From positions 2,143,662 to 2,207,661 of the forward strand of contig NC_031474.1 of NCBI RefSeq assembly GCF_000006565.2: a stretch of DNA of 64,000 nt. The letters run 5' to 3'. Made by a program: the position numbers and the translations under genes. Positions within the stretch are counted from its first letter, which is position 1, and the number at the start of each line of letters is the position of its first letter. Source of the DNA: Toxoplasma gondii ME49 (Eukaryota > Apicomplexa > Conoidasida > Eucoccidiorida > Sarcocystidae). The notes beneath the pieces are model-generated. The model did not search any database. It was not told the origin of the DNA and worked only from the letters and a program-made list of their open reading frames with translations. This document shows positions 12,416-25,300 of this stretch, in pieces.

Positions 12416-13827
12416 TTTTGCGACAGATTCCATCACAAAGAAATTGGTGCTCTGCTTGTTATGCGCAAGCAGACCAAAACAGATGTAGCCGTTTTGTTAC
12501 ATACAGGTTTCAGGGCTTTGAGAGAAAGGCGGTTTCACCTTGAAAAACCCACAAGACTAGCGCGGATAGCCATGAACAAAATCGTTTTCAAAGGAAACTG
12601 AAGGTCACTCGCGTTTGCCGAAGACATAAGCAAGACAGGCCACTGTCTCCTACAAGCGAGCAGGCTCGATCTCAGGGGCATTTTGGAAGGCAGTCATATT
12701 GTGGCTAGTTAGTTGATGGCTAGTCTTCAACGTATTCACCACAACGCTGTATTATAGAGAAGTGCTCGACACGTCGAGACTGCTAAGTAAAAATCCTGTT
12801 ATTATCTTCGTTCATCAAAATTCTTCTAATCAACGCCTATGGTTGACATGCTGTTCTTGTAGGCTAGTGTCTCCTCGTGCGTCCAGTCTGGAATTATATG
12901 TCTGAATTCATTCCGACTGCATTCTGCCTTGTCTATACTCAAGGAGTCGGCACTTGAATGTTATACTCTGGGCAGGTGTGCCAGGTGAAATACGTAAACT
13001 TTGCTCGGAATGATGTATACAGTGATTTACAGTTCGTGCCGCACCGGTCATCTATTCCTTTCCGTACGACTTCTTCTCCAGGACCTACCGTACTGCACAG
13101 CGAATACCCTCAAAAATTGGAGAGTCGGTTCCAAACAAAATTAGCGTTCTAAATTGGTACGCCAATGACGCTTCACATTTAAAGGAAGCGAACACTCATC
13201 TGGGTGCTGTAAACAGAGTCACGCATCATAATAATTTCGAAAATCTGCGCGTCAAAAAAAGCTTGAAAACACGTGCTCAAATTGTTGCACTCCAACGCGC
13301 AGAAGAGTTACGTAGTCGATGGTAAACAACAGTTACACAAAGAAGCATCAGAATGGAAGACTGCAGACAACTCTGTAAGGAGATCCAGAAGACAGAAATC
13401 AAGTGTACCAGCGGAGTCTTGTCGAGGTCAGGAGAATGCGTGCTTCCTGTAATGCTGTCATTATTATCTGAGCCAGTACCTGGGAGGATTCCTTTCAAAT
13501 TTATCATGGGAAAAAGTATTTCTATGTCCTATCCTTTCTGGACCCCACGTCCTTATTCAAACGCCAGTGCAGGTTGTAACGCTGTACAACACCGACTGAA
13601 CAGGGGCTAAACAAGACGCCGCTGACCCGACCAAAACAGCCCGTTCCACCATCCCACCATATACGAGAGAGCGAAGGGAGCGACGGTTGACGATACAGTG
13701 GGAAAGTACGCACATCCGTGCTACTCCAGTGCGAAATTGACATAAGAAAACTAGATATCATACTACGTACCAGGGAACACAGTACGCGCAGACGCCTGAT
13801 CCACTACGGTTTTTATTGTGACACTCT
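12416..13827. other. Gap upstream of the secreted-protein gene, possible extra exons of the next gene
   Basis: No independent gene seen. On the minus strand a short acceptor-donor stretch near 13770-13798 (ending CCTG before GTACGT) and another near 13406-13475 (after TCCCAG, before GTACAC) are open and phase-compatible with each other. They could be alternative 3' exons of the gene whose last firm exon ends at 13828. Evidence is weak. Confidence 0.3.
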
Positions 13828-16800
13828 TTATGTGTGAGGGGCAATCGAGTTTTTGGATGAAGATACAGTGAGCTTCGAACAACCAAGTGTCCGTGATCGA
13901 TCCTCCTTCACATTTAAAGCACAGAAAAACGGGAACACGAAGTGAGGGTCCCAAAGATCCTCAAATAAATGACGAAACCGTGAAATGGCCCGCAAGTCTG
14001 CTATGTACTCTTTGGCGCGTTCCTTGGGTTCTGATAAAACAAATTAAGCAAACGCGTGCTTGTCGGCGACGTCAGCCGTAGTTCCTGTTCAGAAATCGAT
14101 GTTTCCTTTTTAAATAAACAGATACTTCGCGCGAATTCTTCCTCGCGTCAAAGGAAGTTCTTATGCGAGGAATGCGGGTACAAGCAGAAGTTCCCGCTTT
14201 GCCTCAAGTGTTCCACACACTCGGCCACCAGCCGAACTAAGTCTGTGTTGTATTCTCTACTTCGAGCAATTGACTCTGTCCGCCGATCGTCGCCTCCGCA
14301 ATTCACTCCGTCCTGAGCCTCGCCGCCCTCTACCTCATCTTCGTCAGCCAACCCAGCATCCGCCAAGACCTTCAAACGTTTCTGATCTAGCAGTGCCAGT
14401 AATTCATCGACATCTAACTGCGCAAGAAGCTCAAGTGCACAGCAGCTGCATCCGTCTACACCATCAATTTCCATTTTCCCAACGATGTCTTTTCGTCTTC
14501 GCGAACTCAGCCTCATGTCACCAACACTTTCCGCCCACTCAATTCCATATACTCCTTCGTCTTCATATCGGCCATCTCGTCCGATCGATTCCTTTTGCCG
14601 TCCTCCTGGCAGTATTTCCTGTTCCTGGTGCTCTCGCACTTCAGCAGACGAAAACAGTTCGGCACTACAGCCAGGATCACTGCCACACTCGGAAATAGTC
14701 TTCGGTTGATGTGCGCGATTCTTTGAGCATGTCTGAGACGAAACGAAGCCTGCTCCAATACTTCCGTCAGCTTCCTTTCTCCCCGACGCTCCCTTCGCTC
14801 CATGCGCAGCCCGCCACACGCCGCCTCGCCCGATAACGCTTTCAATTGATGCGTACCGTGAATCGGACCCTCTTACTCCGTTAATCTGTAGAAGGGTGCA
14901 AGACTTCGCCACTCGCGTTTCTCTGTCTTCCGCTTTCTCCGGCTGTCCAAATACCTTGGGTAGAGCGCGATTGAAGCGCCACCGTGTCAATGGGGTATCC
15001 GGTGTGTCCGGTTTGCTGCGCTTAAACAACTTGTACGATATAGGAAGGTCGCTCTCAGGTTGACCTGCGGTTTCCTCCCGCGTTTTCGCCCGCGAATTCC
15101 AGCAACAAACTGTGAGGGAGCGAAAACCGAAACGGCGGAGATGACAGGCAAGAATACCCTCTTTCGCAGACGGACGACGGTAATGTGGATGACAGAGCAG
15201 CCTTTGAGGGCATACCCCGTCTGCATGCAGCACGCGCTGCGCAACGTACCATGCTGCGTACAGGACCTGAGGAGGACACATAATTCGAACAGACACAAAG
15301 CTGCGTCGCAATGCAATAGCCAAACGGTTCGCCGCATGAACGCCGATATACACAACGCGTACATACACAAATATGCATACCGTGTCCTTCAAAACAACTG
15401 TCGTCTCACCGACACCATGAAAAGTATGTGCACATCTTCTACGAGCCGCTCGTCACCCTGTAACATTAATTATGAAGAACTGCAGGAGGAAACAGCATTC
15501 CGCAACTGCTCAACAGTTACACTCGGTGAAAGAGGGAACCGTCTGATGACTTTGTCCTCGTATTACTTCCTAGCAAGTGCGTTTTTCGAAGCATGCCGTA
15601 CTTCATACGTAGAGAGGGCCTCTACAACTGGCCAAGCCAGCTTCGAACTCTCCTGCCGCATGAGGTGAAAGCATGCAGCCGTGAAGACCGGGCTTCTGTG
15701 AAAGCACAAAAGCAGGAAAGTTGGAAAAAAACGGCCAGGTCAAAACTAGAACGAAGCACCAAGGCAAGAGAATAAACAGTGACGGATACCGACTAAGAGA
15801 GCAGAAAGCCAACAGAACGGAAAGAGAGACTTGGAAATCGAACCAGACTGGAAAACGGTCACGACAGAGAGACTTGACAATGGAGGCTACACAATAAATA
15901 CCGTAGACGACGAATGGGAAGACCATGGTCGAGAACCTATTTCTCGTAATCTCTTCTTCAACATGGAGATACTTCCGGAGATGGTACACACGAAGTTGAT
16001 GAAACACAAAGCCGTCAGCCTTACCTGGATCTGCACAGGTCACAAAAATCGGTGAAGTTTACATGAAGGCTAAGTATGTTCTGGTAATTTAGGCGCCAAG
16101 AGAGCATCTTGATGAACCGCTGCCGGAAGATGGCACAGGTCGACCGCAGCTGGCGCAAGCAAAGCAGAAAAGTCTTCAACAAAACATTCCCTTAAAGGAG
16201 TCCTCTACAAAGACGTAACTGGCCTTTTGCACTCTTGTGAACATGCCAACGGGAGAGACGCCAGCTAGAGACGAGCGGACGATGCCAACTGGAAAAGTGG
16301 CGGGAACACAGGGAGGCCGAGCGCTACTCGGAAGGGCATGTCCTGGGAGACGAGACGAGATCACACGAACACGGAAGATGCCCCGCGCAAGCGATGATGA
16401 TTCGCCAAGACGCAAGGCTACGTATGAACAAAAACAAACCGGCCCCGCCCGCCCCCCTTGACGCCACACATGGAAGTGACAAGATAGCGACGACGATGTG
16501 CGAGAAATTTGAGGAGGAGAATAAGAAACAATAGATGGGGTCAAGCAACGAAGGAATCAAACGGAAGGCCGTGGCAGGCAACTGAGTTCGCAAGGAGAAG
16601 CAGACTCTTGCCGCCTACGCGCGCGCGATGACAGGACAACGTGAAAGGATACCAGAACACGAGAAGGAAGTAGACATACGATGACCATAAAAAATATGAC
16701 CTACGCGCTCCTCCACAAGTACGGTTTCTGCCTCGTTTTCTTCCCTTGCTGCTCTGAATTCTCCATCTTTCATCTGCACAGGAAAAACACACGGAGCTAC

Positions 16801-17901
16801 AAACGTTCTTCCACGAAGCGTCCCCGGCGCCTGCCAAAGAGAGACAGAGGAAGCCACCATTTACGGGTCCGACTCATCCCATCGCTTCGAATATCCAAAG
16901 AATAAACAGGTAAAAAAGAAAACGGACCGAGTCGAAGCAAAACCTCTAGGCTACATATTCGACAAATCAAAGGTAAAAGCACAACGTTGAGGTGGGGCTA
17001 TTGCAAGAGTTTCGTCTAGCGTCGAAAGTCAGGTGCCTTTCCTTATCCAAAAGGGCGGCCAACTCTCTAGACCCAGACAGCACGAGATCATTGGTTGCTC
17101 TCGCCTTACGAAGTCAACTGTGCGTTCGATCCTCTCTCCTCACCTATGTATATGTACGTGAGTTATTCCGCACCTATGCGCGTGTCTACGCGAATTTCTC
17201 GATAATCGTTTTCGGACGCATACCAATGATGGTACTAAACTAAGGCAATACGCCCTTGGCTTGTTGAATGCAGTCTCAAACACTCACAGCGAAGAGCGAA
17301 GGCAGAAGGGAAGCCAACTGCAGGTCCGCAGGCGTCACCGTACGAGGTGGCGGGTTTGGAAGATTTGTGCTTAGGAAGCTGAATATTGGCAGCAGCAGCA
17401 ACAGAAAGGGGGACACAGGGCAGGTAGCAACGTCTACTGCACGTCAAGGCATTTCGAACGCGAACGACAAACACACGTTGTGGTTGTCTGCGTTCAAAGA
17501 AACAAGGAACGGATGAAAAATCTCGGAACTCAGTAAATCGTACAATTCCAACACAGACCTGCAGAAAACGCGTACACATGCATTTACATCTCAAAGTCTA
17601 TCAAATAATGGACTGACACTGCAAATGCTACCTTCCCCATATGCGACAGTCGCTTGGAGAGATGCAAGAATGAGGATATCCAGATATGTCATGCCTATCA
17701 ACGCGTGTACATCAAGGAAGTGGATGACTGCACTCTAGCAAATGCGTATGATACACGACACGCAACATGGCACGAAACTGCCGTAAGACGAACACAGAAT
17801 CATGAGAACGTGAATCCTGAAAACGCGTGAGCGGAGTCATATTGAAATAATCGTGATTCACAAAACTGTCGCGCCAGAGCAGACACATCTTGCAGCATCA
17901 T
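13828..17901 (-). CDS. Unrecognised multi-exon protein, partial model
   Basis: Exons with coding-like translation and matching phases: 17862-17901 (ATG at 17901, next codon also ATG, in TAAAAATGATGC context); 17618-17727 (FLDVHALIGMTYLDILILAS); 16701-16773 (MKDGEFRAAREENEAE); 15937-16030 (VFHQLRVYHLRKYLHVEEEI); 14148-15300 (384 codons to its in-frame stop, containing LLAQLDVDELLALLDQKRLK); and 13828-14030 (FRHLFEDLWDPHFVFPFF, then TAA). The links 17862/17727, 16701/16030 and 15937/15300 are phase-consistent. Further exons starting at 17558 and 17378 are likely but open-ended. The join from the 14148-15300 exon to 13828-14030 is unresolved: the best donors are CGAA before GTAGAG near 14254, or a phase-0 donor shortly after it. 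The large exon is charged and Gly/Ser-rich with Leu-rich helices near its end. No family is recognised. Confidence 0.5.
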
Positions 17902-18081
17902 TTTTAGCCACTCCAACCGGTAGAGAAGAAGTGACAAAATACCACCGCCTGCGCCTGCGCTTGAAAGACGGCCACGACGAGACGGTATATAATGTCCAAA
18001 ATGCGGTCGGGAACTGCAAACTATGAAGAGCGTCTGTCGTATGCCTCGATTGTGTGCAAACAGCCGATACTGCTGAGAAAG

Positions 18082-21000
18082 TTAGGGGTATTCGGCCATG
18101 CTTGTCATCTCAAAATGGTGCACGCACTCGGCGATTTCTCGTCTGGAAAGGGAAGGGAGGGCAAAGCAAAGGATTTCTTCAACTTCATCCACGCTCAAGC
18201 TGTGCGCTGCCTCCCATTTGCCATATCCAACAAGTAGACTGCAGAATGCTCGGCGCAGCTGAATCTCCCTGTTCGGCGTTTTATCAATCACATGGTCGTC
18301 CTGAACGATCCGAATCCTCTGTTTTGGAATCCTTGCCCTCTCTCCAAGAGAGAGCAAGGACGAATAAGTAGAGGAGCAGGGAGGAGGCAAACGAGTAGAA
18401 AACGAGGAACGAGAAGAACAGATGCCCGGGACAGAGGAGAACGAATCGCATGGAACGGAGACTGATCTCCACCAGTCGCCTCGGTCAAACCACCGAACAC
18501 CCGTATTTCCTTCACCCTCGTCTTGCCCTTTCAGCTTCGGCTGCAAAGGAGTGTCGACGTCTGCATCAGGCCAGCGTGGATAAGGAGAGATAGGCGGCAC
18601 TATACGTTCTTTGCTCCCCTTCATCTCTGTTATTCCCTCATATTCCGCAGCCTTCTCGTGCTCAGGTGACACTGACTGAGAGCAGGATCCACTAGCGCTC
18701 TGAAGTGTCGTTGCCCCCACAGAGGGAACATCTCGTTTCCCTTCCTTGTCCAGCGGCCTTAGCACTGTAGTTCGTCTGTCTGCTTTATCTTCTGTCCCCT
18801 TCATTCGCATAGACGACTCACGTAGAAAACGGCATTTTGCTTCGTCTCTTTCGTTTTCTGTTCTTCGTTCTTCGAGAATTTTTCGCATCAGAAACGGTAA
18901 CTCCCTCTTCATCTTTCGGAGCGACAGACGAGCCTGTGCAATCGCTTCTGCTTCGTCCATTAGGAACCGCCGCTTCGAGGTAAAGTGGAGCAGATCTAAC
19001 AGAACATCTCGTTCATCATCAGGTTCTTCCTCTTCATCCGGTGCAAATGGAGGGGAGCCTATCATTAACGTTCGTCTCTCTCGCCGACTCGATGCCGTTG
19101 TCCACGTCTCACTCGCAGACCTCGCCCTGCCATCTCCGGGCAGTGTAACACAACCGGAAAGGCCATCTTCACTTTGAGGCACGCGCCCCGAGTGACCAGA
19201 ACCAAGTCGCTCCTTTGGCACTGTCTCTGGTTTCCCCCCCGTTTCTGTGTGGCCGTCTTCGATGTCCCTCGTTTCTCGGGCTACGTGTGGGACGGGGACA
19301 CAAAAGCCAACACACGAGACAGGTGAGCGGGTACATGAATGTTCATCTTTCAGGAACCTGTTCAAATTACAGGGCGAATTTCCAGTTTTCGCATCAACGT
19401 CCAGTGGCAATTGTTCACGGTCCGGGGTAGCAGCAGGTGTCAACATCGAGGGAGAAGAGAAATCAGAAGACGAAGTGACAAGAGCAGAAGAGACGACGTC
19501 TGCGACCCGCGATTCGTGGAGCGTCTGGGTCGGAGTCACGGTTTCTCGCTCCTCCAAGATCTGCGCCTTCCCGGTCTCGTCAGAGGCACTTTTTGCCTCT
19601 CTTAGGCGTCGAGAAAACAATAATGCAGGAGGTTTCATGTTGATGCCACCAACAGAAGCTGGTGATGGCATGTGTTGGGTTCCGGCACTCTCACTCAGTC
19701 TCCTTCCTCCAACTTCATGTTTGTGTGTGACACTGTTGTAACCTGCCTCCCCACTTGTGATACCAGTGCTTGTCTCTCTGTCTTTTGAAACGACAGAACT
19801 AGAGGCATGGGGATCATATGAAGGCGTCGCCACATCTACGGGGGGTGGGCTCTTCTTGGGGACATAACGCATCGAGTTTCTTGCTTTTTCCTGAGGTGAA
19901 CTGGAAGGCAGAAAAAGGGGCCCAGAGGCCTGTTGGCCTTCGCTCCCGTCGTCAAAGACACATCTACGGGCATGGAAACGCCCTGCTTCTCCCCAGAGGT
20001 TCACTGCTCCATTCTCTGACATCTGAGACGGACTCGCAGAACGAGACGACGGAAGGAGGCCGGCAGACAAAGAGGAGTCTGCTGGAGCAGATGCAGAGGC
20101 ACAACATGATGCCGACGGCCAGGGTGTACAGCCCGATTGTCCTTCGTCTGCTTCACTCTGTCGAAATCGCACGGCGTCTTCTTTGGGTGGCCGATGAAGG
20201 CACGACAGATGAGGGAAGCATCTGAGGGGACGCGCTCGAGGGTCGGGCACACACTCCCCTTCTTTCACTATCTTCCTGCTGCCGCCTGCACACGATCGAA
20301 ACAGCGAACTACAGTGAATCGGAGCTCCTCCCAAGTCTCGCGAAAAAGCCTGGCGGGGCGGAGGAGGAAGTTCGCCACGGCCAGCAGCTGCCAGCGACGC
20401 CGTTGGGTGATGAGCCACTGGGGAGACAGCATACAAACACAAACGGCGCAATGAAGAGGGAAATGTGGGGAGGGAAACCCCAAAGGCATCAACGCCGGGT
20501 CTACCGAAGGGACATGAAGATAGACATACAGCAACAGGCAAGGGGAAGTCAGAGCGGACCCCCAGAGACGGCGCGAGGAAACAGACACTGTTCTATGATG
20601 CGCATCTGCCGTGATACAGGTAAACTCAGACTTGTGACGAATTACCAACGTGGAACACTGGGTAACTAACGCCTGCGTAGGGATGCCTCCCACATCGCAC
20701 CCTATCCCGTCTACGTAACTATCGGTGTGTCGATAGATCCAGTCAGACGCGTGCATATCTGTATTTGTTAAACGCAGTTCAGTCAGCCCACCTGCAGAGG
20801 AAATCGCGCTATATATATCATGAACTCGCGATCCAGTTTTCCGTTGACCTGGCATCTGCAAGCGAGTACTGCTTCTTCTCGTCAAGCACACGTGTTCCGT
20901 TTTTCCTCTTTCAGTTGCTTCCCTTCTCTTTCTCTGGACTAGGCCGTTCCTCTGTCCATCTTCCCGTCTGTTGTCTGTTTGTTCGTTCCCCCCGTGGCCA

Positions 21001-22346
21001 TGTCGTTCTTGTTCGTCTTCGTCGCCTGATTCTTCTTCAAGTGCTTCTTCTTGTCGTCGTTCCTGGCGTTCGGGGTTGCTGCAATTTACATGTAAGCTGT
21101 CGTCGCCGGACACGAATGCTGGGTTTCCCCCAGCCAGGCCTGTTTGTGTTTCTCGAGTGCCCTCTCCTGTATCTCCTTCCTTCTGGCCGCAAACGTTCGC
21201 ACCCAATGAAGGCCAGGTTTCCCTCTTGCAGGATTCTACACATCCCTTGTCACTGCACCTGCTCGCCTTGTCCTCGCCCTGTCGAAGTCTTTGGTCTGGT
21301 ATGTTATGCCACTCTTCTGTGTCTGTGCTGAGCCCTCTGTTTCCCGATGTCTCTGTGTTCTGTGGCAAGTCGCCGTGGTTCCTCATGCGTGTCAAAAGAT
21401 TATCTTCTTCTTTTGCTGTACAGTCCTTTTTTCGCGTTTTTGTCACCTCATGAGTCGTTTGTCGCACCACATGGTCTGCACTGCTCTCGATCCGCTTTTC
21501 GTCTTCTTTACTTGTTCTCAGCTTTTGCGCTACTCCCCTGCCGTCGGTCCCCCTTGATGCACCTTCGTCCCTCCTGTCTTCTTTCCTTTCTCTTCCGTCG
21601 TGGGACAGCCAGTCCGTGGCCGCAAGAAACCCGAAACCGTCCTTACGTGACAGGGGGGCACAAACACCACATTCTTGTTTTCCTTGATCGATTGTCAAAA
21701 GCCCACATCCTTCATTGGTGCCTATATCCTCTACATATTTTATTGCTTCCCCTTCCGCTTCAAGATGTGACATGAGAGTCCCCGGCTGCACTGCGGACAA
21801 AGGACATTCGCGTTCATCTCTGTCTGAAGAAAAACGCAAATTTCCTGCTCTCCCTCGCTGATCTTCTGCTACATGCCTGTCTTCTCGTTTTTCATCTCGG
21901 CATCCATGCTGGCCCTCGTTTTTTGAAGCATGTCCAAAATCAGAAACATTGTGCCCCTCAGGGAACGGACATCTTGTTCTCTCCTCGCTTTCGCTGTTGG
22001 TCGGATTTGAATGTTCTTCTTTATGCCACGCGCGACGGCACTGATGTTGCACAACCGATGGGCTACACGATGATTCGGTGCTTTCACAACCAGGATAACG
22101 CGACTCGCGCCTGTTTTCCTCTATTTTGTCTCCTAACATCCCTGTTATTAGGTAGCCAAGAGTTGGCTGTTCTCTGACAGGAGGTTTAGAACAAAGGACC
22201 CCGTGGACTTCCTCAGTTTCAAGCATGTCTTCGACGCAGCTGCCCACCCGTCTCAGGGAACAATGAATCGGGGCTTCCCCTTCCTTCATTTCACCCACCA
22301 GCGCATTTCGCGCAGCCTCCACGGAAGCCGAACGAGACGGTAACAT
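18082..22346 (-). CDS. Low-complexity charged protein, 1,296 residues, two exons
   Basis: Two very long minus-strand open frames overlap near 20.3-20.5 kb in different frames, and one intron explains both. Exon 1 is 20792-22346, ending GCAG before GTGGGC. Exon 2 is 18082-20417, after CTCCCCAG. The junction is phase 1 and yields 1,296 residues. The ATG at 22346 has an in-frame TGA two codons upstream. Residues 1-518 are hydrophilic, rich in Glu, Arg, Gly and Thr. The middle is Ser/Pro-rich. Near residue 980 an acidic run (DEEEEPDDERD) precedes an Arg/Glu/Lys-rich helix likely to form a coiled coil. The C-terminal 80 residues are better ordered (IRIVQDDHVIDKTPNREIQL, then a Leu-rich helical end) and are the best candidate for a conserved domain. 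There is no signal peptide, membrane span or catalytic motif. I do not recognise it. Confidence 0.75.
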
Positions 22347-25300
22347 TATTCACGTTCGAGTTAAAACCTGGCTTCAGTTCCGTCTGGCGCCCCTGAGGCG
22401 CTGTGGTTACCGGGCCGTTGCGATTAAGCTACTGCTCGAAGAAAGGGCTAGTGCACTTCAGATTCGCCGTCTCCGTCTAGTTCCCATCTGAAATTGGAAG
22501 AATACACTGCGTGCCTGAGAGCAACACTGTTTTCAGAAACAGTGCATCCTCGTTTACCTATAGTCTCTCACGTCCCGACAGTCAGTTGCCCTCAAGTGGC
22601 ACCAGCAAACACGCTTCACTGAGCCACGCTGACAATCCCATGTAGGTCTTCGCGCACTCGTATCCCGAATAGGCGATCACTGGGATCCACCACTGGTATC
22701 CGCATAGTCCCCCACCTTATTACTCCCAGGCGAATACGGATAGTCTTTTTGTGCGAGTCATCCGTCCTGATGAATTCGTCGGTTTTGTTCCATCCTCCGT
22801 TTTTGCTGTAGAACCGGGTCGACAATTTGTGTCACTATGACAGATGCATTCTGCTCTAATAGCCTCTGCCGTCCCGTTAGAGAGGACGCAACGCGAACAA
22901 GGTAGGGAAGGGAACACGGACGTTTTCCCGCTGTTACACGGTCGAACTTTCCCAGCGGTTTCGCCTGCTTGTTGAGAGCAAGATCGCCTCGACACTGGCG
23001 ACTGTGAACCAAAACACAACTGAATGGGCTGGCAAGGAAGACGAAATGGAACAGGAGACGGGAAAGACGAGTGTCGTGAGCTCATAGCAGACGAAGATGA
23101 GGTGAAGGCATCAAAAAGAGATGGCGACTGGCACGCAACATCGCAAGCGGCAGGAGGTATATCAGCAGAAAACGAAGAATACAGCCTAGAAAAAGATAGT
23201 ATTCATTGTGTATCGTGTGGCAGAGTGTCAGTCTCGAGCAAACGAAGACAGGGTTGGTTGAAGGTGCAAAAACGTTATGCCGTTAATCTGATATGCAACT
23301 CAAAGAACTAGCGAATCTTGGTGTTCAACTAGACGGAACGCAGAAAGAGGAAACGCAGGAGCGAGGGTCATTTATCGTTGACACACCTCTGCTTACACGG
23401 CTGAACTGGCTACCCCAGCAGGGGGAGGGAAGCTCTATAATGTCAATCTGCCACAGGCAATGGCGAGAACACTCGCTCTGTAGCAGAACAAAGCAGTGAA
23501 TTAGATCACGATAAAACAACCGGGATGAGTATCGTAAAGTGCTTCTCGTTCTTTGCGGAGAAGCCACACAATATCGGAAGACGACAAGAAGAAGATCGGG
23601 GTAGAAAGCAACGACAGCAAGGCAAGACTCAACCACAATCTCGGTACAGCCTGCTGCGGATCCCCGTGACGATATCAGCACTCGGGACAAACAAAAGATC
23701 GACCATTCACTGAATAAAACATGCGTCTGCTACAGGACAAAACATAAAGCACACCCAACGCCTAGACTGCTTTGTTTCTTCTCGGTGTTGTCAACCCTAC
23801 TCCGAAGCGGGTTTTCATCTGACAGACTGCAGTCGCGAAGTGATGAGGGATGCTGAAGCGAGCACTTTATCATATGGTGACGTTTCGGGACGAAGCGAAG
23901 ACAACAGAAAGAAAACCGTAAGGGAATCGGCGAGTAGGGGACCAGAGGAAGGACCGAAGGCTGGAATCTGAGCACGACAGGCACAGCAAAACTTCACAGA
24001 GGAAAAAATCCTGCGAGCGTCACCACACACAGAAGAGGTTTACGGCTGTATAAGATATGTAAACCACGTTTCAGCCGTTATCGCTTCACGACACCACTGG
24101 TCACCCATCAACACCTGAGAATTTAGCACGCATGTAGCGGCGGTATCGCCAAGGAGCGCGTCGTCGTTATTTAAAAACAAACCGAGAACGGTCTCCAACA
24201 GGCACGTGACAAGAGCACCGTTTTGGCAGATTGTCTCAAGGCTCTGAGTTGGACGTGCACCAAATAACGAATATGACGATCTGGAAGCTGGAGAAAAGAA
24301 CGAGCAACTTCACACTGTGGTCCAGTTCATCATACGCGCAGTCGAACCACCAGCTTGTCCATGGCGTCTCAGTTACGAGAGATGCCGACGCTCCTGTTCT
24401 TTGCCTGAGGAAGACGTAACCAACGGATTGAATGCTGGCATCGTCACTAAATGGCTTATTGTGTAAAGCAAAATCCTGGTCTGCTTCATCGAAGTAGCAT
24501 CATTCAGAGACAGGACGAAGAAAGAGGCAAGGGTTGCGTACGTGTGCGTTTTGTTTCCTACGGCCCACAGGCACAATGGCGGTGATGGGTTGTGGAAGTG
24601 GTTTGTGGCTCCTCGGCGTTTTCAGGGAAAATGAGGAGTTTCGGCCAGCCAAAATCAAAATATGCCTCTGTGGCCTTTTAGAGATTTGTTCTTCCGTGTA
24701 CCTTGCGAGCGAACACAGTTTTTGTGCAGAGGCAGCCATGGATTGCTTTCAATTATCCTAGCTGTCCATTGGGGGCGGCCCTGTAACCAGGAAATGAAGA
24801 ACTAAGCTACTGCGAGATGATCTACCTTTACGCCCAGATCTACTGCGACACGGCGAGACACACGATAGTTGCACACGTCCGCTACGTGTGGAGATATTCG
24901 TGTCTTAGTTTCCAATAAAAGCGTTCAGCGGCATTGTTTTTTCACAGGCATTGAGCCACTGGTTGTTTAGGTGCCCGGAGTACGCCACTATCGCATAGCG
25001 ACGAGACAGGGAAACACAGCTGTTCACTGGCAAATTCAATAACTGAGAGGGCGTCCATGTACCAGCGTACAGAAGTGTCAACGACAGTAAAGCCATCACG
25101 CAGAGAGCTTAACCGAAGGTAACCGCCAACTACTGCTGCCTCGGGTAGATAGAGTCGTAGACGACCCATCTAGAAGTTGGTGAAAATTGCGTCTATGACA
25201 TATCCCATCTTCTTTAGCAAGAGACTCTCCAATGACAGGTGGAGGTCAGCGTCAAAGGAGGACACCGTTGGAATGATTGTGGATTTATTGAGTATTCACG

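Noticed and set aside
15060..15668. 202-codon plus-strand frame
   Set aside because: It lies opposite the better-supported minus-strand exon 14148-15300, with no splice chain of its own.
22260..22300. Similar APIHCS peptide in exon 1 (near 22265) and exon 2 (near 20320) of the 1,296-residue gene
   Set aside because: The similarity is limited to a few residues and a few bases. No repeat unit can be delimited.
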